DNA of 6,993 bases from Candidatus Solincola tengchongensis (lineage in GTDB: Bacteria > Actinomycetota > Geothermincolia > Geothermincolales > RBG-13-55-18), in assembly GCA_015711895.1 (NCBI GenBank), contig JACVJH010000428.1, forward strand, positions 1 through 6,993. The letters are read 5' to 3'. Both the position numbers and the translations under genes were made by a program. Under the pieces are notes generated by a model, which searched no databases, had not been told where the DNA came from, and saw only the letters and a program-made list of their open reading frames with translations. The stretch's first letter is position 1, and every line of letters starts with the position of its first letter. This document shows, piece by piece, positions 1 through 5,767 of the stretch.

Positions 1-1764
1 CGGGGTGGGGCCGTCGGAGCGCATGAAGGTCACCTCCACGTCCACCGGGCTGGGGTTGGGGTTCTGCACCAGCACGTATTCCTCGAAGCCGAAGGCCGTG
101 CACCCCTCGGCGAGGTACCAGTCGTAGGCCGGCTGAGGCTGGGTGGTGTTGCGGAAGACGGTCACCGAGTGCTCCCCGCTCACCGTCCCGCCCCCGTCCA
201 CGGCTTTAACGCTGACCTCGTGGGTCCCCTCCCCCATCCCGGAGAGGTCCCAGGAGGAGAACGGGTGGGAAACGGAATAGGAAGCGGTGGGTAGGGTGTA
301 GGTCTCCTCCAGCTCGCCGTCCACCCAGAGCTCCAGGTACTTGATGGCCACGTTGGCGGAGGAGGCGTCGGCGGACACCTTCCCGGAGGCCGGGTAAGAA
401 TAGTCCTCGGGTGAGGTGACGGACACCAGCGGGACCCGCAGGGAGGCGAAGAGGTCCAGGAGCCCCCATCCGTATTCCTCGTCGTACCCCGGCGTCCCCA
501 GGTCCCTCGCCCCGTCGCGCAAGCGCCTCCAGACCTCCTCGGGCGTGGAGCCGGGGTACTCCGCCAGCACCAGGAGGGCCGCGGCGGACACGTGGGGGGT
601 GGCCTCGGAGGTGCCGCTTCCCCTGGAATAGCTGTCCCCGAGGTCGGTTCCCCATATCCCTTCACCCGGAGCCACCAGGTCCACGCTGCCGTTGTGGTTG
701 GAGAAATAGGAACGCTTCCCGTCCTGGCCCACGGAACCCACCCCGATGACGTAGGTGAGGCCCGCTGGGTAGTCGACCAGGGTGGTACCCTCGTTCCCCG
801 CCGCCGCGGCCATCACGCAGCCCAGGGCGTGGGCATATTCCACGGCGTCCTGCAGCATCTTGGAATAGGTGGAGGAGGTGAAGCTCATGTTGATCACCGA
901 GGCGCCGTGGTTGGCGGCATGGTACACGGAGTTGACCACCGCGTCCAGGCTGCCCTGGCCCTGTCTGTTGAGGGCCTTGACGGGCATGATGCCGGCGTAC
1001 CAATCGATGCCGGCGATGCCCCGGAGGTTGTTGCCGTTGGCACAGGCGATGCCCGCGACCATGGTCCCGTGGCCGTCGTCGTCGGCGGGATAGGGATCGC
1101 CGTTCACGTAATCGTAGCCGTTGGAGAGGATGCGGCCGGCAAGGTCGGAGTGGGAGAAGTCGATGCCCGTGTCGATGACCGCCAGGGTGAGGGAAGACGA
1201 GCCCCTTTGCAGGTCCCAGGCGGCATCGGCGTTCACCCCGTAGGCGTCCCAGAGGTTCCACTGCTGGGGATACCGGGGGTCGTTAGGGGTGGTGACCGCG
1301 GCCCGGAAGACCAGGTTGGGCTCGGCGGTCCTTACCAGAGACGAGGAGAGCAGCCTGCGGCACGCTTCCAGTTCTCCCAACCCGGCACGGAGGCGCAGGC
1401 GCAGCACACGGCGGACGGGCTGGGCGGCTATCCGGCTGAGGACCTCCGCCGGGTCCTCCCCCAGGAGGGAGGTGAAGGCGCCGACGTGGCGGGCGGCGTT
1501 GAAGAGGGCCGGGGCGGAGGGCTCCACCGCCACCTCCCCGGGGAGGTAGGCACCGGCCGGATACCGATGGGGGTTCAGGTCCTTGAGGAGGGCCGCTTTG
1601 GCCGCCGGGAGGGTCTCTCCGCCCTTTCCCGCGACCGGGCTACCGGCGGAAACCCGCCCGCCTCCGGACACGGGCAGCGCGAGCCCCGCCGCCACGAGAA
1701 TGATGACCAACAGGAAAGCTGCCGCCCTGGTCACTCTACCACGCCAGCTCCGTTCCGCCTTCAA
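1..1764 (-). CDS. Secreted subtilisin-family (S8) serine protease, 3' end beyond window
   Basis: Reading the minus strand from 1764 gives 588 codons with no stop, running off the left edge, so the C-terminus is missing. Residues 1-32 look like a signal peptide: a basic N-region, then a hydrophobic core (AAAFLLVIILVAAGLAL). Residues 33 to about 165 resemble a subtilase propeptide ending in AEPNLVF and TPNDPRYPQQW. The catalytic domain spans about 166-445. It has Asp198 in VIDTGID, His232 in DGHGTMVAG, the oxyanion Asn324 in AAGNEG and Ser386 in GTSEATPHV, so it should be active. Residues 449-540 form an Ig-like domain (VTSPEDYSYPASG through ELWVDGELEETY to HEVSVKAVDGGG). From residue 549 a WYLAEGCTAFGFEEYVLVQN domain begins, a pattern I associate with surface proteins of uncultured actinobacteria. 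The start is TTG at 1762-1764, because it has the best ribosome binding site and gives a complete signal peptide; GTG at 1732-1734 is possible but lacks such a site. The likely role is an exported peptidase acting outside the cell or on its surface; the substrate is unknown. Confidence 0.9.
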   Translation of the reverse strand, partial: MKAERSWRGRVTRAAAFLLVIILVAAGLALPVSGGGRVSAGSPVAGKGGETLPAAKAALLKDLNPHRYPAGAYLPGEVAVEPSAPALFNAARHVGAFTSLLGEDPAEVLSRIAAQPVRRVLRLRLRAGLGELEACRRLLSSSLVRTAEPNLVFRAAVTTPNDPRYPQQWNLWDAYGVNADAAWDLQRGSSSLTLAVIDTGIDFSHSDLAGRILSNGYDYVNGDPYPADDDGHGTMVAGIACANGNNLRGIAGIDWYAGIMPVKALNRQGQGSLDAVVNSVYHAANHGASVINMSFTSSTYSKMLQDAVEYAHALGCVMAAAAGNEGTTLVDYPAGLTYVIGVGSVGQDGKRSYFSNHNGSVDLVAPGEGIWGTDLGDSYSRGSGTSEATPHVSAAALLVLAEYPGSTPEEVWRRLRDGARDLGTPGYDEEYGWGLLDLFASLRVPLVSVTSPEDYSYPASGKVSADASSANVAIKYLELWVDGELEETYTLPTASYSVSHPFSSWDLSGMGEGTHEVSVKAVDGGGTVSGEHSVTVFRNTTQPQPAYDWYLAEGCTAFGFEEYVLVQNPNPSPVDVEVTFMRSDGPTP

Positions 1765-1770
1765 GTCCTG

Positions 1771-1782
1771 CCTCCCTCCTCC
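1771..1782 (-). promoter_or_regulatory. Ribosome binding site deciding the protease TTG start
   Basis: On the minus strand the run GGAGGAGGGAGG ends six bases before TTG at 1762-1764. This is near-ideal Shine-Dalgarno spacing. No ATG, GTG or other TTG lies in this frame between the upstream stop (1840-1842) and this codon, which supports TTG as the true start. Confidence 0.75.
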
Positions 1783-1799
1783 ACGGGCGGATGCCTTCT

Positions 1800-1815
1800 G
1801 ACCGACGGCCCGGTC
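1800..1815 (-). other. Small hairpin in the protease leader
   Basis: GACCG and CGGTC form a perfect 5-bp stem around a 6-base loop, about 36 bases upstream of the protease start. The same stretch holds a 9-bp direct repeat, CCCGGTCCC on the plus strand, at 1809-1817 and 1832-1840. No T-run follows the stem, so it does not look like a terminator. Function is unknown, and in GC-rich DNA a stem this short may be chance. Confidence 0.25.
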
Positions 1816-1857
1816 CCCAGCCCCTCTGCTCCCCGGTCCCTACCCGAACCGTTCATG

Positions 1858-1863
1858 ATTTTA
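1858..1863 (-). promoter_or_regulatory. Possible -10 element of a protease promoter
   Basis: The minus strand reads TAAAAT within GATAAAATC, one mismatch from the TATAAT consensus and in the most AT-rich spot of this gap. A weak -35 could be AAGTTT at 1881-1886 (17-base spacer) or TAAGTT one base further up. Transcription would start near 1850 and leave a leader of about 85 bases before TTG at 1764. The -35 match is poor, so this is only a candidate. Confidence 0.3.
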
Positions 1864-1904
1864 TCGGCCAGGAGGCGTGAAAACTTACCTCGCCGGGCCC
1901 CGAA

Positions 1905-1945
1905 GCGGCGCCCATCCCCACGCTTCCCGCGGCGCATCCATCCCC
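1905..1945. repeat. Imperfect direct repeat in the murA-protease gap
   Basis: On the plus strand GCGGCGCCCATCCCC (1905-1919) recurs as GCGGCGCATCCATCCCC (1929-1945), differing by a small insertion. The copies are offset by 24 bases. This could be a local duplication or a pair of binding sites; the sequence alone does not decide. Confidence 0.45.
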
Positions 1946-1971
1946 GCGAGCGTCGTCGATCTCATGCGCCG
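1930..1971. repeat. 8-bp perfect inverted repeat (CGGCGCAT / ATGCGCCG)
   Basis: CGGCGCAT at 1930-1937 is the exact reverse complement of ATGCGCCG at 1964-1971, with a 26-base interval. The left arm lies inside the second copy of the direct repeat at 1905-1945. A second stem, GAAGCG/CGCTTC (1902-1907 and 1921-1926), lies next to it, so the stretch could fold as RNA or act as a protein binding site upstream of the protease. No known RNA family was recognised. Confidence 0.4.
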
Positions 1972-2154
1972 AGAAATGGAGCCGACATCCGTAAGGATCG
2001 CGAAGCGCTCCCGACCCTTGAAAATTGGCATATCCTACCATCTGCCGTTCCCACTCGATGGATGACAGCCTGCCTTAACACCCATTCCTACCGGCCGGGG
2101 ATAGACGGGGAGCATGGGGAATTCATTCACGAGGCCGCGGGTCGGGCCGCAGAG

Positions 2155-3423
2155 TCAGTCCCCCGTCACCCTCCTGATCTCCGCTCCCAGTTTGGAAAGT
2201 TTTTCCTCCAGCCTCTGGTACCCGCGGTCGATATGGTGTATGTCCAAAACTTGTGTCTCCCCCTCGGCGGCCAGCCCGGCCAGCACCAGAGCCGCCCCGG
2301 CGCGCAGGTCGGTGGCACAGACCTCGGTCCCGCTCAGCTTTCTCCCTCCCCGCACGATGGCGTGGTGCCCCTCGATGGTGATGTCGCAGCCCATGCGGTT
2401 GAGCTCGTCGACGAACATGAAGCGGCTCTCGAAGACGTTCTCGGTGACCACCGAGGTCCCGCAGGCCAGGCTCAGAAGGACCATGATCTGGGGTTGCATG
2501 TCGGTGGGAAATCCCGGGAAGGGAAGGGTGGCCACGTCCACCGCCCGGTAATCCCCTCCCCCCCTCACGCGCAGGTCATCCTCCCCTTCCTGGACCTCCA
2601 CGCCGGCGGCCCGCATCTTCTCCAGGGGGAGGGCCAGGTGTTCGGGGCGCACGCCGGTGATGGTCAGGTCCCCCCCGGTGACCGCCGCGGCCACGGCAAA
2701 GGTCCCGGCCTCGATGCGGTCCCCGATGACCGTGTGTTCCGTCCCCCTGAGCTCCGCGCCTCCCTCCACCTCCAGGACCGGTGTGCCGGCCCCGCCTATC
2801 TCCGCCCCCATGGAGACCAGGAAAGCGGCCAGGTCCTGGATCTCGGGCTCGCGGGCCGCGTTCTCGATGACCGTGGTACCTTCCGCCCCCAGGGCGGCCA
2901 TCATGAGGTTCTCCGTGGCCCCCACGCTGGGGAAATCGAGGACGATGTGCCGGCCCCGCAGGCGGGAGGCCCGCGCGTACACATAACCGTGCTCCGTGCT
3001 TATCTCCGCTCCCATCTCCGCCAGGCCCCGGAGGTGCATGTCGATCTTACGCGAGCCGATGTTGCAGCCCCCGGGAATGGCCACCTTGGCCTCCCCGAAA
3101 CGGGCCACCAGGGGACCCAGGACGACGATGGAGGCCCGCATGCGGCGCACCAGGTGGTAGGGGGCCTCGCGCCCGGCGAACTCCCCGGCCCTCACGCGGA
3201 TGGTGTCGTCCTCCCATCCCACCTCGGCCCCCAGGTGGCGCAGCACCTCGGCCATGATCTCCACGTCGGTGATGTGGGGGACATTATGGATGACGCACTC
3301 CTCGGGGGTGAGCAGGCTGGCGGCCATGAGCTTGAGCACGGAGTTCTTGGCCCCGCACACCCTGACCTCACCGCGCAGGGGCTTTCCCCCGACGATGACG
3401 AACCTTTCCTCTCCAGCGCTCAT
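2155..3423 (-). CDS. murA: UDP-N-acetylglucosamine 1-carboxyvinyltransferase (MurA)
   Basis: MurA transfers enolpyruvate from phosphoenolpyruvate to UDP-N-acetylglucosamine in the cytoplasm, the first committed step of peptidoglycan synthesis and the target of fosfomycin. The 422-residue product matches the family's usual length of about 420. Visible landmarks are GAKNSVLKLMAAS near the N-terminus with Lys26, the RRMRAS segment at 93-98, the catalytic loop PGGCNIGSRKIDMH with Cys120, FPTDMQPQ with Asp308, and HIDRGY with Arg400. The Cys rather than Asp in the loop predicts fosfomycin sensitivity. I chose ATG at 3421-3423 because it puts the family's FxIxGGxxLxGxV motif right after the start and has a purine-rich ribosome binding site at about 3429-3444. 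The frame stays open to 3528, and ATG at 3469-3471 is a less likely start. The gene follows the ATP synthase subunit D gene after 151 bases. Confidence 0.96.
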   Translation of the reverse strand: MSAGEERFVIVGGKPLRGEVRVCGAKNSVLKLMAASLLTPEECVIHNVPHITDVEIMAEVLRHLGAEVGWEDDTIRVRAGEFAGREAPYHLVRRMRASIVVLGPLVARFGEAKVAIPGGCNIGSRKIDMHLRGLAEMGAEISTEHGYVYARASRLRGRHIVLDFPSVGATENLMMAALGAEGTTVIENAAREPEIQDLAAFLVSMGAEIGGAGTPVLEVEGGAELRGTEHTVIGDRIEAGTFAVAAAVTGGDLTITGVRPEHLALPLEKMRAAGVEVQEGEDDLRVRGGGDYRAVDVATLPFPGFPTDMQPQIMVLLSLACGTSVVTENVFESRFMFVDELNRMGCDITIEGHHAIVRGGRKLSGTEVCATDLRAGAALVLAGLAAEGETQVLDIHHIDRGYQRLEEKLSKLGAEIRRVTGD

Positions 3424-3469
3424 TCCGGCCCTCTCCCCTCCTCCAGCGCAAATCAATGCGGTCTTAACC

Positions 3470-3499
3470 ATTATCCGGGTGGTCACCTCCCTCCCGCAA
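3470..3499 (-). promoter_or_regulatory. Candidate sigma-70-type promoter for murA
   Basis: On the minus strand TTGCGG (3494-3499) and GATAAT (3470-3475) are separated by 18 bases, each close to the TTGACA/TATAAT consensus. Transcription would begin near 3463, about 40 bases before the murA ATG. It lies in the 151-base gap after subunit D, so murA may be transcribed separately from the ATP synthase operon, though read-through is also possible because no clear terminator was seen in the gap. Confidence 0.35.
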
Positions 3500-3574
3500 C
3501 CCGGGCGCGGGGACGGAAAGGAGCTCATCTCCGTGAAGCAAACCGATCAGGAAGGATGAAAACAAAAACGGGGT

Positions 3575-4237
3575 TCAGCCGGAGCGGAGGCGTTCCAGGC
3601 GCGCCTCCTCCTTGCGTACCAGGGCCTTCTTCACCTTCTTGAGGCGGAAGATGTCCTCGCGCATGCGCTCCTCGAGGCTCATCTCGATGAACTTTATCTG
3701 CTCGTCGAAGTCGGGGATGACGATGTTCTCCAGGGCGTTCACCCGCCGGTTGGTCTTGCGCAGCTCCTCGCCCAGCCGGCGCAGGCGGGTCTCGATGTCC
3801 GCGCTCTCGATGATGACGTCGATTATCTCCTCGAACTTCTCCGCCGCCGAGTCTACCCGCCCGGAAACGCCGGTCACGGCATAGCCCCGCTTCAGGGCGT
3901 TGCGCATGGTGCTCTGGCCCTTGCGGATGACCGGGATGGGCACCCCCATGACGTGGGTACCGGTGATGTCCACCAGCACCTCACCCTGGGAGGCGAAGGA
4001 GGCCGACCTCACGGCCGGGCCCCCGTCCTTGGCCTTGGCCATGGCCAGGTCGTACTGGGCGTCGGCGGTCACCCTCTCCAGGCGCAGGGAGAGGCGCATG
4101 GTCTCGTCGATGATGGGCATGAACTCCTGCAGCAGGGCGTCGCGCTTCTTCTGGAGCAGGTTCATGCCCTGCTCGGCGAGGGAGCGGTTGGCCCTGCGCT
4201 TGAGGAGTTCGCTCCGCGTGGGGTGGACCTGCTCCAC
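3575..4237 (-). CDS. atpD: V/A-type ATP synthase subunit D (central stalk)
   Basis: Subunit D is the long coiled-coil shaft that turns inside the A3B3 head and couples ATP synthesis or hydrolysis to ion flow through the membrane ring. The 220-residue product fits the family's usual 205-220. It shows the expected layout: an N-terminal helix starting PTRSELLKRRANRSLAEQG with LLQKKRDALLQEF, a middle region with GVPIPVIRKG, and a long C-terminal helix with RRLGEELRKTNRRVNALE, IPDFDEQIKFI and LEERMREDIFRLKKVK. The tail is very rich in Lys, Arg and Glu. The start is GTG at 4235-4237, with AAGGAG seven bases upstream. The gene lies 40 bases after subunit B, the usual A-B-D order, and is the last ATP synthase gene seen here. 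In bacterial annotation 'atpD' can also mean the F-type beta subunit, which this is not. Confidence 0.95.
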   Translation of the reverse strand: MEQVHPTRSELLKRRANRSLAEQGMNLLQKKRDALLQEFMPIIDETMRLSLRLERVTADAQYDLAMAKAKDGGPAVRSASFASQGEVLVDITGTHVMGVPIPVIRKGQSTMRNALKRGYAVTGVSGRVDSAAEKFEEIIDVIIESADIETRLRRLGEELRKTNRRVNALENIVIPDFDEQIKFIEMSLEERMREDIFRLKKVKKALVRKEEARLERLRSG

Positions 4238-4277
4238 TTCACCTCTCCTTCCGGCACCTGCGCTCCATCCCGCGGCC

Positions 4278-5699
4278 TCAGCTCTCCGAGGCCGTGAACT
4301 CCTGGGCGGACTCCGGGTTGTAGTACTTCTCTATGTACTCGGTCTTGATGCGCTTGATAGCCTCCTTGGGCATCATGCTCACCAGCTTCCAGCCCAGCTC
4401 CAGGGTCTGCTCCAGCTCCCGGTTCTCGTCCTTCTGGTCCAGGTAGTTCTGCTCGAAGGCGTCGGCGAACTTGAGGGCCAGGCGGTCCATGTCCGTGAGG
4501 GCCTCCTCACCAACGATGGCCACCAGGCGCCTGAGGTCCACGCCCTCGGCGTAGAAGGCGTAGAGTTGGTCGGCGAGGCCCCGGTGGTCGCCGCGCGTCC
4601 TGCCCTCCCCGATGCCCAGGTTCATGAGCCGGGAGAGGCAGGGGAGCACGTCGATGGGCGGGAAGATGCCCTTGCGGTGCAGCTGGCGGGAGAGGACGAT
4701 CTGGCCCTCGGTTATGTACCCCGTCAGGTCCGGGATGGGGTGGGTGATGTCGTCGTCGGGCATGGTCAGGATGGGCACCTGGGTCACCGATCCCGGTTTG
4801 CCCTTGATACGGCCCGCCCGCTCGTAGATGGAGGCCAGGTCGGTGTACATGTACCCGGGATAGCCGCGGCGCCCCGGCACCTCCTCGCGGGCGGTGGATA
4901 TCTCGCGCAGGGCCTCGCAGTAGTTGGTCATGTCGGTGAGAATGACCAGCACCTGCATGTCGTGCTCGAAGGCCAGGAACTCGGCCACCGTCAGGGCACA
5001 GCGCGGGGTGAGCAGCCGTTCCACGGTGGGGTCGTCGGCCAGGTTGAGGAAGAAGACCACCCGTTCCAGGGCCCCGGAGCGGGCGAAGCTCTCCTGGAAG
5101 AAAGCCGCCTCACGGCGGGTGATGCCCATGGCGGCGAAGACGATGGCGAACTCCTCGCCTCCCAGGATCTTGGCGTTGCGCACGATGGCCGCGGCCAGCT
5201 CGTTGCCGGGCAACCCCGCTCCCGAGAAGATGGGGAGTTTCTGTCCGCGCACCAGGGTGTTCAGCCCGTCGATGGCCGAGATGCCCGTCTGGATAAAGTC
5301 GCGGGGCTCCTCGCGGCTCCAGGGGTTGATGGGGGAACCGGTGACCTCCCGCTCCTCCTCGGGGAAGACCTCCGGGCCACCGTCTATGGGCTGGCCCATG
5401 CCGTTGAGGATGCGCCCCAGGAGGTTCACCGTGCAGGGCATCTTGGCCACCTCGCCGCTGAAGCGCACCTTGGTGCGCTCCACGTCCAGTCCCGCGGTGG
5501 GCCCGAAGACCTGGACCACGGCCAGCTCCCCGTGCAGCTCGATGACCTGCCCGTACTTCACTGAACCGTCGGCGGAGTGTATCTCCACCATCTCGTTGTA
5601 GGCGGCGCCCTTCACCTTGCTCACGAAGAGCAGGGGGCCGGCAACTTCCCCCACCGTCCGGTATTCGGTGGTCGCCAGGAAAGCTCTTCCGTCAGCCAT
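4278..5699 (-). CDS. atpB: V/A-type ATP synthase subunit B (non-catalytic)
   Basis: Subunit B alternates with subunit A in the cytoplasmic A3B3 head and binds nucleotide mainly in a structural or regulatory way. At 473 residues it fits the family (about 460-470). A beta-barrel domain covers roughly 1-75, with EYRTVGEVAGPLLFV at its start. The nucleotide-binding domain follows, with GRILNGMGQPIDGGPE, SPINPWSREEPRDFIQTGIS and the degenerate P-loop GAGLPGNE (160-167), which lacks the GKT of catalytic subunits, as expected for B. Later landmarks are YMYTDLASIYERAGRI and PIPDLTGYITEGQIVLSR. The ATPase alpha/beta signature reads PPIDVLPCLSRL, with Cys354 where Ser is usual and the conserved Arg357 kept. 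A C-terminal helical domain follows. ATG at 5697-5699 has GGGTGAT five bases upstream. The gene lies 68 bases after subunit A, in one operon. Confidence 0.97.
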   Translation of the reverse strand: MADGRAFLATTEYRTVGEVAGPLLFVSKVKGAAYNEMVEIHSADGSVKYGQVIELHGELAVVQVFGPTAGLDVERTKVRFSGEVAKMPCTVNLLGRILNGMGQPIDGGPEVFPEEEREVTGSPINPWSREEPRDFIQTGISAIDGLNTLVRGQKLPIFSGAGLPGNELAAAIVRNAKILGGEEFAIVFAAMGITRREAAFFQESFARSGALERVVFFLNLADDPTVERLLTPRCALTVAEFLAFEHDMQVLVILTDMTNYCEALREISTAREEVPGRRGYPGYMYTDLASIYERAGRIKGKPGSVTQVPILTMPDDDITHPIPDLTGYITEGQIVLSRQLHRKGIFPPIDVLPCLSRLMNLGIGEGRTRGDHRGLADQLYAFYAEGVDLRRLVAIVGEEALTDMDRLALKFADAFEQNYLDQKDENRELEQTLELGWKLVSMMPKEAIKRIKTEYIEKYYNPESAQEFTASES

Positions 5700-5767
5700 T
5701 CTCTATCACCCGTTTCCGTCGGTTGCCTCTTCTTTTCCTTCACATCCCTCGGACCCGCAGCGGCCCC

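Larger units (their letters stand above)
1765..2154. other. Intergenic stretch between murA and the protease, no convincing gene
   Basis: This 390-base gap separates the murA stop from the protease start. Two 62-codon open frames occur, at 1853-2041 (minus) and 1877-2065 (plus). Neither has a well-spaced ribosome binding site: the plus-strand frame starts at GTG with AGGAGG only one base away, and the minus-strand frame has no clear site. Neither translation resembles a known protein. The gap does hold inverted and direct repeats (1905-1971), a small hairpin (1800-1815) and a candidate promoter (1858-1863). I saw no stem followed by a T-run that would terminate murA transcription, and no tRNA or recognised riboswitch. 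Confidence 0.6.

Noticed and set aside
662..1261. 199-codon minus-strand open frame within the protease
   Set aside because: It is a +1-type shadow of the protease frame. Its Arg- and Gly-rich translation lacks motifs, whereas the neighbouring frame encodes the catalytic triad.
1891..1910. CGCCG/CGGCG stem as a terminator downstream of murA
   Set aside because: The 5-bp stem has a 10-base loop, the only T-run (TTTT) comes several bases later, and the site is over 240 bases past the murA stop.
2105..2154. GGCCGC-rich repeats just after the murA stop, as a terminator
   Set aside because: The possible stem is only 4 bp and no T-run follows on the minus strand.
1765..2154. Known riboswitch such as ydaO (c-di-AMP) or GEMM (c-di-GMP) upstream of the protease
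   Set aside because: The conserved core sequences of those families, as I know them, are not present on the minus strand here.
3541..3577. T-rich run (TTTTTGTTTT on the minus strand) just after the subunit D stop, as a terminator
   Set aside because: The preceding sequence gives only about a 3-bp stem, too weak for an intrinsic terminator.
592..3642. 1016-codon open frame on the plus strand
   Set aside because: It is the codon-aligned antisense of the protease and murA. It stays open because TTA, CTA and TCA codons are rare in GC-rich genes. The translation is low in complexity, rich in Gly, His and Val, and matches no family, while the minus-strand frames show clear motifs.
3900..5564. 554-codon open frame on the plus strand opposite subunits D and B
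   Set aside because: It is antisense to two well-conserved ATP synthase genes, and the translation shows the repetitive composition typical of GC-rich shadow frames.
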